Source: Phycisphaera sp. (GTDB lineage: Bacteria; Planctomycetota; Phycisphaerae; Phycisphaerales; Phycisphaeraceae). From it: DNA of 64,000 bases. The stretch spans positions 88,565 to 152,564 of the forward strand of contig WGMF01000016.1 in NCBI GenBank assembly GCA_016125215.1. The letters run 5' to 3'. The notes beneath the pieces were generated by a model. The model did no database searches. It was not told the origin of the DNA and saw nothing but the letters and a program-made list of their open reading frames with translations. Shown piece after piece: positions 33,667 through 41,092 of this stretch. A program made the position numbers and the translations under genes. Positions within the stretch are counted from its first letter, which is position 1. The number at the start of each line of letters is the position of its first letter.

Positions 33667-34746
33667 ATGGTTGAATACACCTCCAACACGGACCTTGCGG
33701 GCGTTGCGGGTTTGATCCGGTCGGCGGACGAACTGACGCTCACGACGCACGCCAAGCCCGACGCCGACGCGCTGGGTTCGGTGATCGCGATGGGGCGGGC
33801 GCTGGTGCAACTGGGCAAGAGCGTGCGCTGCGTGGTCATGCCGCCCGTGCCCATGGGCCTGTCCACCCTCAAGGGGTACGACCTGGTCGAGGTTTACGGT
33901 GACCCGACCCGCCTCAACGACCACGGCCTGCTGGTGATCCTCGACACCGGCGCCTACGGGCAGGTCTCGCCGATCAAGCGGTATGTCGAGTCACGCATCC
34001 ATCACACGGTGATCGTCGACCACCACCTCTCCGGCGACATCCCGGCGGAGCACCGCTACATCGACGGCAAGGCCGCGGCCTGTTGCGAGATCGTGGCGGG
34101 CATCGTTGACCATTGGTGCGACGGCGAACGTGCCCGTCTGTTCGACGACACGGTGCGCGACGCGCTCTTTGTGGGCATCGCGGCCGATACGGGGTGGTTC
34201 CGTTTTTCCAACACGCAGCCGAGCACGCACCAGTGGGCCGCGGACCTGCTCAAGATGGGCGTGGACCACTCCGAGCTTTACCGCCAACTCGAACAGACGG
34301 AGCGACCGGAGAAGTTGTCGCTGTTGATTAGAGCGCTCGACAGCCTCAAACTCCTGTGCGACGGTCGCGTGGCGTTGATGACTTTGCGGGCTTCGGACTT
34401 CGCCGACACGGGGGCGCTGCTCGAAGAGACCGAGCGTTTCGTGGATGTACCGCAGTCGGTGGCCACCGTGCAGACGGTCATCCTCGTCACCCAACCGCCC
34501 CCACCCCCGCCCCCGGAAGGGGGAAGCGCTCTGAGCCCCGGCAGACGCAGCGAAGACAAGGTGCCCGGCGCGGTGCGACTGAGCTTCCGTTCCAAGCCCG
34601 GGCCGGATGCGATCAACGTGGCGGAACTGGCGCAGCAATTCGGCGGCGGGGGGCACGCCAGGGCCGCCGGTGCCAAGGTCGATGCGCCTTTCGAAGTGGT
34701 CGTCAGAAAGGTGACGATGGCCGTAACCAAGGCCACCCACCCCTGA
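33667..34746 (+). CDS. DHH/DHHA1 phosphoesterase, NrnA-like oligoribonuclease / pAp phosphatase
   Basis: 359 residues. DHH domain with KPDADALGSVIAMGRAL (about 30-46) and VIVDHHLSGDIPAEHRYID (about 114-132), then ADTGWFRFSNTQPSTHQWA, and a DHHA1 domain ending in FGGGGHARAAGAKVD (about 325-339), all metal and RNA contacts of the Bacillus NrnA type that degrades short RNAs and 3'-phosphoadenosine 5'-phosphate. A poly-proline insertion (TQPPPPPPPEGGSALSPGRR, about residues 278-297) splits the DHHA1 domain where family members have a short turn. ATG 33667 has GGAG 8 bp upstream. ribF lies 45 bp upstream and an AP-endonuclease-like gene 57 bp downstream, same strand. Confidence 0.9.
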   Translation: MVEYTSNTDLAGVAGLIRSADELTLTTHAKPDADALGSVIAMGRALVQLGKSVRCVVMPPVPMGLSTLKGYDLVEVYGDPTRLNDHGLLVILDTGAYGQVSPIKRYVESRIHHTVIVDHHLSGDIPAEHRYIDGKAAACCEIVAGIVDHWCDGERARLFDDTVRDALFVGIAADTGWFRFSNTQPSTHQWAADLLKMGVDHSELYRQLEQTERPEKLSLLIRALDSLKLLCDGRVALMTLRASDFADTGALLEETERFVDVPQSVATVQTVILVTQPPPPPPPEGGSALSPGRRSEDKVPGAVRLSFRSKPGPDAINVAELAQQFGGGGHARAAGAKVDAPFEVVVRKVTMAVTKATHP

Positions 34747-34803
34747 CACGCATCCTCCCGTCGTTCGTACGGCGTGCCTCCCAATCCGGGACATACACTT
34801 GCC

Positions 34804-35586
34804 ATGAGCCTGATCGACCCGTTAACCCAAGATGCGTTGTCCGTGACGCTTGAACCGCTAGTCCGTGCGACCGACGGGACCGTGCGTGGCGCGGTCGCAG
34901 CGGTTGTCGATGCGGGCATGCGATGTCTTCAACTCGACGCCACCCTCCCGGGGGTTCGACCGCGAGAGCTTTCCAAACGTGCAAGGCAGGACCTTGCGGC
35001 TCTGTTCACGCGGTCGGGTGTCCGTCTGACCGGCGTGGACCTGTTCATCCCGCAGCGGCACTTTGTGGAGGCGGCGCACCTGGACAGGGCGATGGCGGCG
35101 CTGGTGGGTGCCATGGAACTGTGTGTGGACCTTGGGCGTGTGCCGTTATCCCTGGCCCTGCCCGTGAGCGAGATGGAGGTCGGTTCCCTGAAGTTTGTCG
35201 TGGAGTCGGCGGACGGCCTGGGCGTGAAGCTGGCGGTCCACGACGAACGCCACGTCGATCCGCTCGTTTCGTGGTTGGCCGGGGTGGACCTGCGGGGTAT
35301 CGGGATGGGGATCGACCCGGCTGCGCTGATCGCCGCAGGCCTGGATGCTAATCAAGTGTTGCACAAGCACGGCAATCGCGTGACGGTGGCACGGTTGTCG
35401 GATTACGCGGCGGGCAACCGGACGCCGATCGGCCGGGGCGAGTTGGATGTCACGGGCTACCGCATCGCGCTGGACATCGCCGGCAAGTCGTGTGTCGGAC
35501 CGGTGGTGCTGGACCTGCGTGGGCTGAGCGATCCCACGGGCGCGATGGCATCGGGGATCAAGATGTGGGATACCGCGGGGGTGTAG
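34804..35586 (+). CDS. Sugar phosphate isomerase/epimerase-like TIM-barrel protein
   Basis: 260 residues resembling the AP endonuclease family 2/xylose isomerase-like TIM barrels: an N-terminal beta-alpha series (AAVVDAGMRCLQLDATLPG, GVRLTGVDLFIPQRHF), a middle ELCVDLGRVPLSLALP, then GMGIDPAALIAAGLDANQVL where metal ligands usually lie, and VARLSDYAAGNRTPIGRGELD with the RLSD...GRGELD typical of the family's HxxD...G.G.ID pattern. Here a key His of that pattern appears replaced (VARLSD), so activity is uncertain. The start at 34804 (MSLIDP) is the first well-placed ATG. It follows the nrnA-like gene on the same strand. Confidence 0.6.
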   Translation: MSLIDPLTQDALSVTLEPLVRATDGTVRGAVAAVVDAGMRCLQLDATLPGVRPRELSKRARQDLAALFTRSGVRLTGVDLFIPQRHFVEAAHLDRAMAALVGAMELCVDLGRVPLSLALPVSEMEVGSLKFVVESADGLGVKLAVHDERHVDPLVSWLAGVDLRGIGMGIDPAALIAAGLDANQVLHKHGNRVTVARLSDYAAGNRTPIGRGELDVTGYRIALDIAGKSCVGPVVLDLRGLSDPTGAMASGIKMWDTAGV

Positions 35587-35628
35587 GCCACCGGCCGCAA
35601 GCGACAATGCTCAACGGGGAAAGGTTCA

Positions 35629-36471
35629 TCATTCCGCCGGCGGGATGACGAGTTTCATCCCCGCGGAGAGTCGGTCGGGGTTGGACCCGATCTGGCTCCG
35701 GTTGGCCTGGTAGATTCGGCTCCACTCGGCCGTGTTGCCGTAGTACTGTTTGGCAATGGTCGAGAGTGTGTCGCCGGAGCGGACGGAGTAGATCACGACC
35801 TGGTCATCACTGGTGGGTGGCGTGTTTTCGCTGGCCTGGGGCTGGATGGTCGGGAGCTTGATGACCTGCCCGATCTTAAGTCGCGTGGGGTCGACAAGCG
35901 GGTTGGCCTGGGCGATGTCGACCATGTAACGTTCGGAGCCGTAGCGTTTGAGCGCGATGGAAGTGAGGGTATCGCCCTGTTGAATGGTGTAAGTGGAGGC
36001 GGTCGTGGGGGGCGCTGCTGTGTTGGAAACCGTGGTGTTGGATGGCGTGGCTTGGGTGGCGTTGTTCCCGGGCGCTTGTGCTGCAAGGCCGGTACTTGCA
36101 GGGCTGACATTTCCGGGGCCGGCACTTCCGGGGTTCCCGCTTCCGGTGTTCTCACTTCCGGGGCTTCCACTTCCGGGGCTTCCACTTCCGGGGGCGGGGG
36201 TGCCGAGGGTGATGGTGGGGGGGGATTGGGTTTGGGTAGGTGGGTTGGTGTTATCGTGACGAGGAGTGGGGGTGATATTGTTGAGAGTGCGTGTGTTGTT
36301 TGATGTTGAGTTGGAGTTTGTGGTGGTGGTGACCACGTCGTGGCTGTTTGGGCCGGGCGCGTCGGTAATGGGGGGTTTGTCGGGGTGATTTGTGTTTCGC
36401 AGGTGATAGACCACAGCGACGCCCAGCACCGCCACGGTCACCCCCAGCGCGAGTTTGTAAGATGCGTTCAT
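35629..36471 (-). CDS. LysM-domain envelope protein with two LysM modules
   Basis: 280 residues. An N-terminal membrane anchor (LALGVTVAVLGVAVVYHL, about 8-25) is followed by a disordered S/T/N/P-rich stretch including GSGSPGSGSPGSENTGSGNP. Two LysM domains follow (YTIQQGDTLTSIALKRYGS, about 158-205, and YSVRSGDTLSTIAKQYYGNT, about 223-275), which bind peptidoglycan N-acetylglucosamine. The low-complexity stretch is encoded by tandem CTTCCGGGG units. The start was set at 36471 because GGAGGT lies 8 bp upstream. Divergent from the CBS-domain pair. Confidence 0.9.
   Translation of the reverse strand: MNASYKLALGVTVAVLGVAVVYHLRNTNHPDKPPITDAPGPNSHDVVTTTTNSNSTSNNTRTLNNITPTPRHDNTNPPTQTQSPPTITLGTPAPGSGSPGSGSPGSENTGSGNPGSAGPGNVSPASTGLAAQAPGNNATQATPSNTTVSNTAAPPTTASTYTIQQGDTLTSIALKRYGSERYMVDIAQANPLVDPTRLKIGQVIKLPTIQPQASENTPPTSDDQVVIYSVRSGDTLSTIAKQYYGNTAEWSRIYQANRSQIGSNPDRLSAGMKLVIPPAE
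36125..36193. repeat. Tandem CTTCCGGGG-type units in the LysM gene
   Basis: The exact 9-mer CTTCCGGGG occurs at 36125-36133, 36155-36163, 36170-36178 and 36185-36193, with a variant CTTCCGGTG between. On the coding strand it encodes the GSGSPGS-type repeats of the anchor-to-LysM linker. The same unit forms the tail repeats of the AsmA-like gene, 35 kb away. Confidence 0.85.
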
Positions 36472-36646
36472 GGGTGACCTCCGTGTCGCGGTTTGGCGCA
36501 CGAGCAAGAGTGGTCAAGCTTCCTCCGTGAAGCCTCCCCAAACAGTCTAACCGAAGTGGGCCTGGACAACCATCGTATCTTGGATGAAATGCCGTCGGAC
36601 TTACGCTATCATCGGTGTATCTCAAGCCTCCGGGCAAGGAGTCCCC

Positions 36647-37117
36647 ATGGGTCTGCGACAGGACATCATCTTGCAGCCGATCTCGGAACTGAGTATCCGT
36701 GAGGCGATCACGCTCGGTCCTGAGGCCACGGTCCGGGAGTGTGCGGACCAGATGCGCAGGCACAAGCTGGGGTGTGTGGTGGTGGTGGACTCTGAGGGCA
36801 AGCCCGTCGGCAAGTTCACCGAGCGGTTGCTCATGAAGTTTCTCGTGGACCACTCGCACAGCCTCGACGAGCCGGTCAAGGGCTTCATGTACCAGGAATC
36901 CAACAGCATGAAAGAGAGCGACACGATCGCCCGTCTGCTCGCGCGCATGCGGACCAAGATGCTGCGTTTTGTGCCGGTGGTGGACGACGCGGGCAAGGTC
37001 ATCGGTCTGACGGGACAGAAGGGCCTGATCGAATACATCGCTGAGCACTTTCCCCGCCAGGTGAAGACCCGTGAACTCAAGAGCAAGCTCTTCATGGACC
37101 AGAGGGAGGGTGCATAA
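36647..37117 (+). CDS. CBS-domain pair protein
   Basis: 156 residues with two CBS motifs: ITLGPEATVRECADQMRRHKLGCVVVVDSEGKPVG (read in halves, about 21-55) and SMKESDTIARLLARMRTKML with RFVPVVDDAGKVIGLTGQKGLIEYIA (about 88-140). CBS pairs bind adenosine nucleotides and often regulate enzymes or transporters. AAGGAG 7 bp upstream of ATG 36647 fixes the start. The next gene, 2 bp downstream of the stop, encodes a second CBS pair, so the two proteins probably act together, perhaps as a heterodimer. No partner enzyme is adjacent. Confidence 0.88.
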   Translation: MGLRQDIILQPISELSIREAITLGPEATVRECADQMRRHKLGCVVVVDSEGKPVGKFTERLLMKFLVDHSHSLDEPVKGFMYQESNSMKESDTIARLLARMRTKMLRFVPVVDDAGKVIGLTGQKGLIEYIAEHFPRQVKTRELKSKLFMDQREGA

Positions 37118-37119
37118 AC

Positions 37120-37608
37120 ATGAAACGCAAACGACGCGACGCCCCGCCCGGTGATTTCCAGGACCCGCTGAGCAACTACGACCCGCCGATCTACGCGGAC
37201 GACATGGAAAAGTCGCTCTGTGAAGACAGCATCCTCGATCTCAAGACCACTCCGTTCCGGACCGTTTCGCCGGACATGAAGGTCTGCGATGCGATCAAGC
37301 TCATGGTCGAGATCGACGTGGCCTGCCTGCTCGTGACCGAGGGCGACAAGCTGCTGGGTATTTTTTCCGAGCGCGACGTGCTCAACAAGGTCACGCAGGA
37401 CTTCGACATCGCCTCGCAAAAGCCGATCGGCCAGGTCATGACTCAGGACCCCATGGCGGTCTACGAGACCGACACGCCGGCCGATGCGCTCAACATCATG
37501 GCTACCGCCGGCTTCAGGCACATCCCCGTGCTCGACGTGGACGACAAGGTCGTCGGCATCCTCGGACCGCGCCGCATCACGGCATACCTGCAGCACTACT
37601 TCGAGTAG
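37120..37608 (+). CDS. CBS-domain pair protein, second of a coupled pair
   Basis: 162 residues: a charged N-terminal region (about 1-45) followed by two CBS motifs, FRTVSPDMKVCDAIKLMVEI..LLVTEGDKLLGIFSERDVLN and VMTQDPMAVYETDTPADALN..FRHIPVLDVDDKVVGILGPRRI, both shortened here. 'GIFSERDVLNKV' is typical of the adenine-nucleotide-binding CBS proteins. GAGGGAGG just upstream of ATG 37120 overlaps the 3' end of the previous CBS gene, which favours coupled translation. A strong terminator follows at 37636. Confidence 0.88.
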   Translation: MKRKRRDAPPGDFQDPLSNYDPPIYADDMEKSLCEDSILDLKTTPFRTVSPDMKVCDAIKLMVEIDVACLLVTEGDKLLGIFSERDVLNKVTQDFDIASQKPIGQVMTQDPMAVYETDTPADALNIMATAGFRHIPVLDVDDKVVGILGPRRITAYLQHYFE

Positions 37609-37635
37609 CCCCAACCCAACTTTGACCTACTCAAG

Positions 37636-37664
37636 ACGGAGGGGCCGCTTCCCTCCGTTTTTTT
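37636..37664 (+). terminator. Rho-independent terminator of the CBS gene pair
   Basis: An 8-bp perfect stem ACGGAGGG/CCCTCCGT around a 7-nt loop, followed by seven T residues. It ends the CBS operon. The T-tract reaches the final codon of the convergent mutY gene. Confidence 0.9.
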
Positions 37665-38745
37665 ATTCCGTGTTGTCTACACACAGTCGCTCGATGATCC
37701 GCCGCTGCGGGTTGGGCAGTGGGAGGTCGTCAAGGTCGCCGAGCCTGCGCCAGATGCCCGCGCCGCGTCGCAATTTCCCGCTGTCCACCGTGACGGCGTG
37801 GACCTCGAATCGGATCGTCCGATGCGTGGTCTGGTGTGCGAACGACATCACAGGGACCAAGCCGCACACCCGCAAGCCGAGGTGTTCTTTCAACCAACTT
37901 GTCATGGACGCGTCATCCGTCTCCCCCTCGTGCGTGGGCATCTGCCACATCTTCGACCACAGCCCCTTGTCCGGTCGCTGCACAAAAAGATAACGCCCAG
38001 CCTTGCCGCGTATGGCTGCAACGTGATGGGTCACCCCGCGCGGCTTGACCCGCCCGGCCGTGTTGGGCAATCGATCAACCTTCCCCTCCAGCCTTGCCCG
38101 GCAGACTTTGTGCAATGGGCACGCCCCGCACGCCGGCTCGCGCGGTTTGGGCAGGCACACCAAAGCGCCCAGTTCCATCAGTGCCTGATTGAAATCCCCC
38201 GGCCTCTTCGCATCCACCAGTTCACCGGCGAGCGACCAGATTTTTTCTATCGTGCGCTTGTCACCGACCAGATCGTCAATGGCAAAGACCCTGGCCAGAA
38301 CACGCGCTACGTTCCCGTCAACCACCGGCGTCCGTATCCCCATTGAAATGGACGCCACCGCCCCAGCGGTATACCGCCCGACCCCCGGAAGGTGACGCAG
38401 CCCGTCAACCGTTTCAGGGAACCGACCGCCGTGTTTCTCGACCACCGTTTTAGCCGCCGCGTGCAGGTGGCGCGCCCGTCGGTAATAACCCAACCCCTGC
38501 CAGAGCTTGAGCACCTCCCGTTCATCCGCCTCCGCAAGCGACCCCACCGTGGGGAAGCGCCCGATGAAACGTTGGTAATACGCGATGACCGTGGCCACCT
38601 GCGTCTGCTGGAGCATCATCTCGCTGACCAGAACGCCGTACACCCCCGTGTGATCCTTGCGCCACGGCAGGTCGCGGCGGTGGCGGTCATACCACGACAG
38701 CAACCGTTGGCGGATCAGCCGGACGCTTTGTGGAGAAATTTTCAC
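37663..38745 (-). CDS. mutY: A/G-specific adenine DNA glycosylase MutY
   Basis: 360 residues; removes adenine mispaired with 8-oxoguanine. N-terminal helix-hairpin-helix domain: SEMMLQQTQVATVIAYYQRF with the catalytic Glu, and LPGVGRYTAGAVASI followed by VDGNVARVLARVF with the catalytic Asp. An Fe-S cluster loop follows (ALVCLPKPREPACGACPLHK, then VC). The C-terminal NUDIX-like domain for 8-oxoG recognition is present (KPRGVTHHVAAIRGKAGRYL, GLWSKMWQMPTHEGETD). The first two cluster cysteines are eight residues apart, against six in standard MutY. The probable start is GTG 38745. It converges with the CBS pair. Confidence 0.95.
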   Translation of the reverse strand: MKISPQSVRLIRQRLLSWYDRHRRDLPWRKDHTGVYGVLVSEMMLQQTQVATVIAYYQRFIGRFPTVGSLAEADEREVLKLWQGLGYYRRARHLHAAAKTVVEKHGGRFPETVDGLRHLPGVGRYTAGAVASISMGIRTPVVDGNVARVLARVFAIDDLVGDKRTIEKIWSLAGELVDAKRPGDFNQALMELGALVCLPKPREPACGACPLHKVCRARLEGKVDRLPNTAGRVKPRGVTHHVAAIRGKAGRYLFVQRPDKGLWSKMWQMPTHEGETDDASMTSWLKEHLGLRVCGLVPVMSFAHQTTHRTIRFEVHAVTVDSGKLRRGAGIWRRLGDLDDLPLPNPQRRIIERLCVDNTE

Positions 38746-38817
38746 GCTCGTTCCGATAGTAACACGGTCGCTTGGGTTGTTCCCGTCTTGACCACTCTTA
38801 CACCCGCGGTGCTAATT

Positions 38818-39207
38818 ATGGTCGCTCAACGCCTGTCGCTGCCGTCCACCCGACAGTCCGTCACGCACAAGTTTCAGATCATGGGTCACGAGGGCTACCT
38901 GACCGTTGGCCTGTTCGAGAACGGGCAACCCGGCGAGATCTTCATCAAGATGGCCAAGGAAGGTTCGACGCTCTCCGGCCTCGTGCAGGGGTTCTGCCGT
39001 GCGTTCAGCCTCGCGCTGCAATACGGCCTGACTCTCGACGAAGCCGCCAGGCGATTCAAGGGCATGCGGTTCGAGCCGATGGGCGCCACGTCCAACCCCG
39101 ACATCCCCGAGTGCCTGAGCCTGATCGACTACGTCGCACGCTATCTCGAACTGCACTTCTCCGAGCAGGCCTCGCACGGCCAACTCACCGTGCAGGACGC
39201 GGCGTAA
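38818..39207 (+). CDS. Standalone TSCPD-domain protein
   Basis: 129 residues. It matches the TSCPD domain seen at the C-terminus of class II (B12-dependent) ribonucleotide reductases: SVTHKFQIMGHEGYLTVGLF, EIFIKMAKEGSTLSGLVQGFC, ALQYGLTLDEAARRFKGMRFEPMG (in two pieces), PECLSLIDYVARYLELHF. It lacks the cysteine-rich part of the full domain. No reductase gene is next to it; a role as a loose domain of a reductase encoded elsewhere is an inference. ATG 38818 starts the homology. Divergent from mutY. Confidence 0.75.
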   Translation: MVAQRLSLPSTRQSVTHKFQIMGHEGYLTVGLFENGQPGEIFIKMAKEGSTLSGLVQGFCRAFSLALQYGLTLDEAARRFKGMRFEPMGATSNPDIPECLSLIDYVARYLELHFSEQASHGQLTVQDAA

Positions 39208-39259
39208 CGTAAGCAACCGGACAATCTGACTAACCGTCAAGCCCGTCAAGCCGGGCGGT

Positions 39260-39330
39260 TCAATCTTGTCTTCTTGGCTCATGCTTGGCGCACTTGGCGT
39301 CTTGGCGGTTCAGATTACGCTATGATATAA
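39260..39330. repeat. Single-arm degenerate repeat upstream of purF
   Basis: The stretch TCTTGGCGCACTTGGCGTCT is built of imperfect (g/c)CTTGGCg units of the same style as the arms at 44100-44165, but no second arm was found nearby. It lies in the leader of purF. Confidence 0.55.
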
Positions 39331-39386
39331 GGCATCGCACGGATGTGACCGACTCACCGCCACCGCAAACCCAACCCCACACCGCC

Positions 39387-40895
39387 ATGCCCACCGATAA
39401 GCCGGTGATCCTCACCTGTTCCTGCAAAACCGGGGGAGCGGAGTCTGTCCACACTTTTGAAGAGCCGACCTCTGCGCCGCCCACCGAATACGAGAAAAAA
39501 GAAAAGTGTGGCGTCTTCGGGGTCTGGGGCGCACCCGACGCGGCGCAACTGATCTACACCGCCATGTACGCCCAGCAGCACCGCGGCCAGGAATCCGCGG
39601 GCATCGCCGTCACCGACGGGCAGACTCTGCAAAACTACGTCGGTATGGGCCTGGTCCCCGAGGTCTTTGACGAACACACACTCAAGAATCTTCAGGGCAG
39701 CGCCGGCATCGGGCACAACCGTTACTCCACCACAGGCTCGTCCCACGCCGGCAACGCACAGCCCCTGCTCAAGCAATACATCGGGGGACAGGTCGCCGTC
39801 GCACACAACGGCAACCTCATCAACGCTGAACTGCTCCGTGACACCTACGAACGCCGCGGCCACATTTTCACCACCACCACCGACACCGAAGTCATCATCC
39901 ACATCCTCGCCTGTCACCACCTGACCAAACACGACCCGCTCGTGGAATGCCTCGAACACCTCCAGGGCGCCTACAGCCTGCTCTTCCTTTTCAAGGACCG
40001 CATCGAAGCCGTCCGCGATCCGTGGGGCTGGCGCCCGCTGGTCATCGGCAGAACGCAGGACGGCCACGCCTGTGTCGCCAGTGAGACCGTCGCCTTCGAC
40101 GCCATCGGTGCCACCTTCGTCGAAGAGGTCCAGCCCGGCGAGATCGTCACGCTCAGCGACGCGGGCATCACCAAGCGCCGTTACGCCGAGGCCCAGAAGG
40201 CCGCCCACTGCATCTTCGAGCACATCTACTTTGCCAACCCCTCCTCGATGGTCTTCGGCGACCGCGTCCAACTCGTCCGTGAACGCCTCGGCGAACGTCT
40301 GGCACAAGAATCCCCCGTCGACGCCGACTGCGTCATCCCCATGCCCGACTCCGGTCGCAGCGCCGCGCTGGGATTTGCCCGTCGCTCCGGCATTGCCTTC
40401 CGTGAGGGCATCGTCCCCAACCGCTATGTCGGTCGCACCTTCATCCAGCCAAGCCAGTCCCAGCGTGACAACGCCGTCCAACTCAAGCTCAACGTCATCC
40501 GTGAGGTCGTCGAGGATAAACGCATCGTCGTCGTCGACGACTCGATCGTCCGCGGCACCACGACGCGCGGCAAGATGAACCAACTCCGCCGCGCCGGGGC
40601 CAAGGAAATCCACCTCCGCATCTCCTGCCCGCCCATCCGCCACGCCTGCTACTTCGGCATCGACTTCCCCGACCCCTCCAAGCTCATTGCCAGCAACCGC
40701 ACCGTCGAACAGATCCGCGAGTTCCTCGGCGTGGACAGCCTCCACTTCCTCTCCCACGACGGCATGCTCGGCTGCGTCAACCGACCACGCGAACACTACT
40801 GCACCGCCTGCTTCTCAGGCGAGTACCGACTCAACGCCGAAAAACCCGTCAACAAACTCGGGCTTGAACGTTACCAGTTGAAAATGTTCTCGTAA
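39387..40895 (+). CDS. purF: Amidophosphoribosyltransferase PurF
   Basis: 502 residues; the first step of purine synthesis, transferring glutamine amide nitrogen to PRPP. A class II glutaminase domain starts at Cys41 (KCGVFGVWG; usually exposed by propeptide removal), with MYAQQHRGQESAGI, IGHNRYSTTGSS and VAVAHNGNLINA. A PRPP-binding loop IVVVDDSIVRGTTTRG is present. Cysteines at CPPIRHACYFGIDFPDP, GCVNRP and YCTACFSGEY would hold the [4Fe-4S] cluster of Bacillus-type PurF. The propeptide here (40 residues) is longer than the usual 11. The start ATG 39387 lies after the non-conserved repeat-derived leader. A long inverted repeat follows directly downstream. Confidence 0.95.
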   Translation: MPTDKPVILTCSCKTGGAESVHTFEEPTSAPPTEYEKKEKCGVFGVWGAPDAAQLIYTAMYAQQHRGQESAGIAVTDGQTLQNYVGMGLVPEVFDEHTLKNLQGSAGIGHNRYSTTGSSHAGNAQPLLKQYIGGQVAVAHNGNLINAELLRDTYERRGHIFTTTTDTEVIIHILACHHLTKHDPLVECLEHLQGAYSLLFLFKDRIEAVRDPWGWRPLVIGRTQDGHACVASETVAFDAIGATFVEEVQPGEIVTLSDAGITKRRYAEAQKAAHCIFEHIYFANPSSMVFGDRVQLVRERLGERLAQESPVDADCVIPMPDSGRSAALGFARRSGIAFREGIVPNRYVGRTFIQPSQSQRDNAVQLKLNVIREVVEDKRIVVVDDSIVRGTTTRGKMNQLRRAGAKEIHLRISCPPIRHACYFGIDFPDPSKLIASNRTVEQIREFLGVDSLHFLSHDGMLGCVNRPREHYCTACFSGEYRLNAEKPVNKLGLERYQLKMFS

Positions 40896-40901
40896 GCGAT
40901 G

Positions 40902-41076
40902 AACCACCGAGACACCGAGAGCACCGAGAAGAAAAATCTTTCCGCAGATTCCGCAGATTCCGCAGATTGAATCAGAAATACAAGGCAATATGCATTGGTT
41001 TTAATCTGCGTCATCTGCGTAATCTGCGGATAAATCTTCTCTGCCTTCTCTCGGTGCCCTCGGTGTCTCGGTGGTT
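40902..41076. repeat. Long imperfect inverted repeat (CACCGAGACACCGAG / GCAGATT family)
   Basis: The outer arms, starting AACCACCGAGACACCGAG on the left and the reverse complement on the right, are nearly perfect for about 28 bp; inner arms are 'CCGCAGATT' units on the left and 'AATCTGCGG' units on the right. The element fills the gap between convergent purF and polA, and could fold into a long hairpin and serve as a two-way terminator. It shares its inner units with the elements at 27975, 56248 and others. Confidence 0.88.
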
Positions 41077-41092
41077 AATTCTTCAGCATCCC

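Noticed and set aside
39354..40796. 480-codon open frame on the minus strand within purF
   Set aside because: It is antisense to a complete PurF with all its motifs; the translation is low-complexity V/D/G-rich, as expected from the opposite strand of a GC-rich gene.
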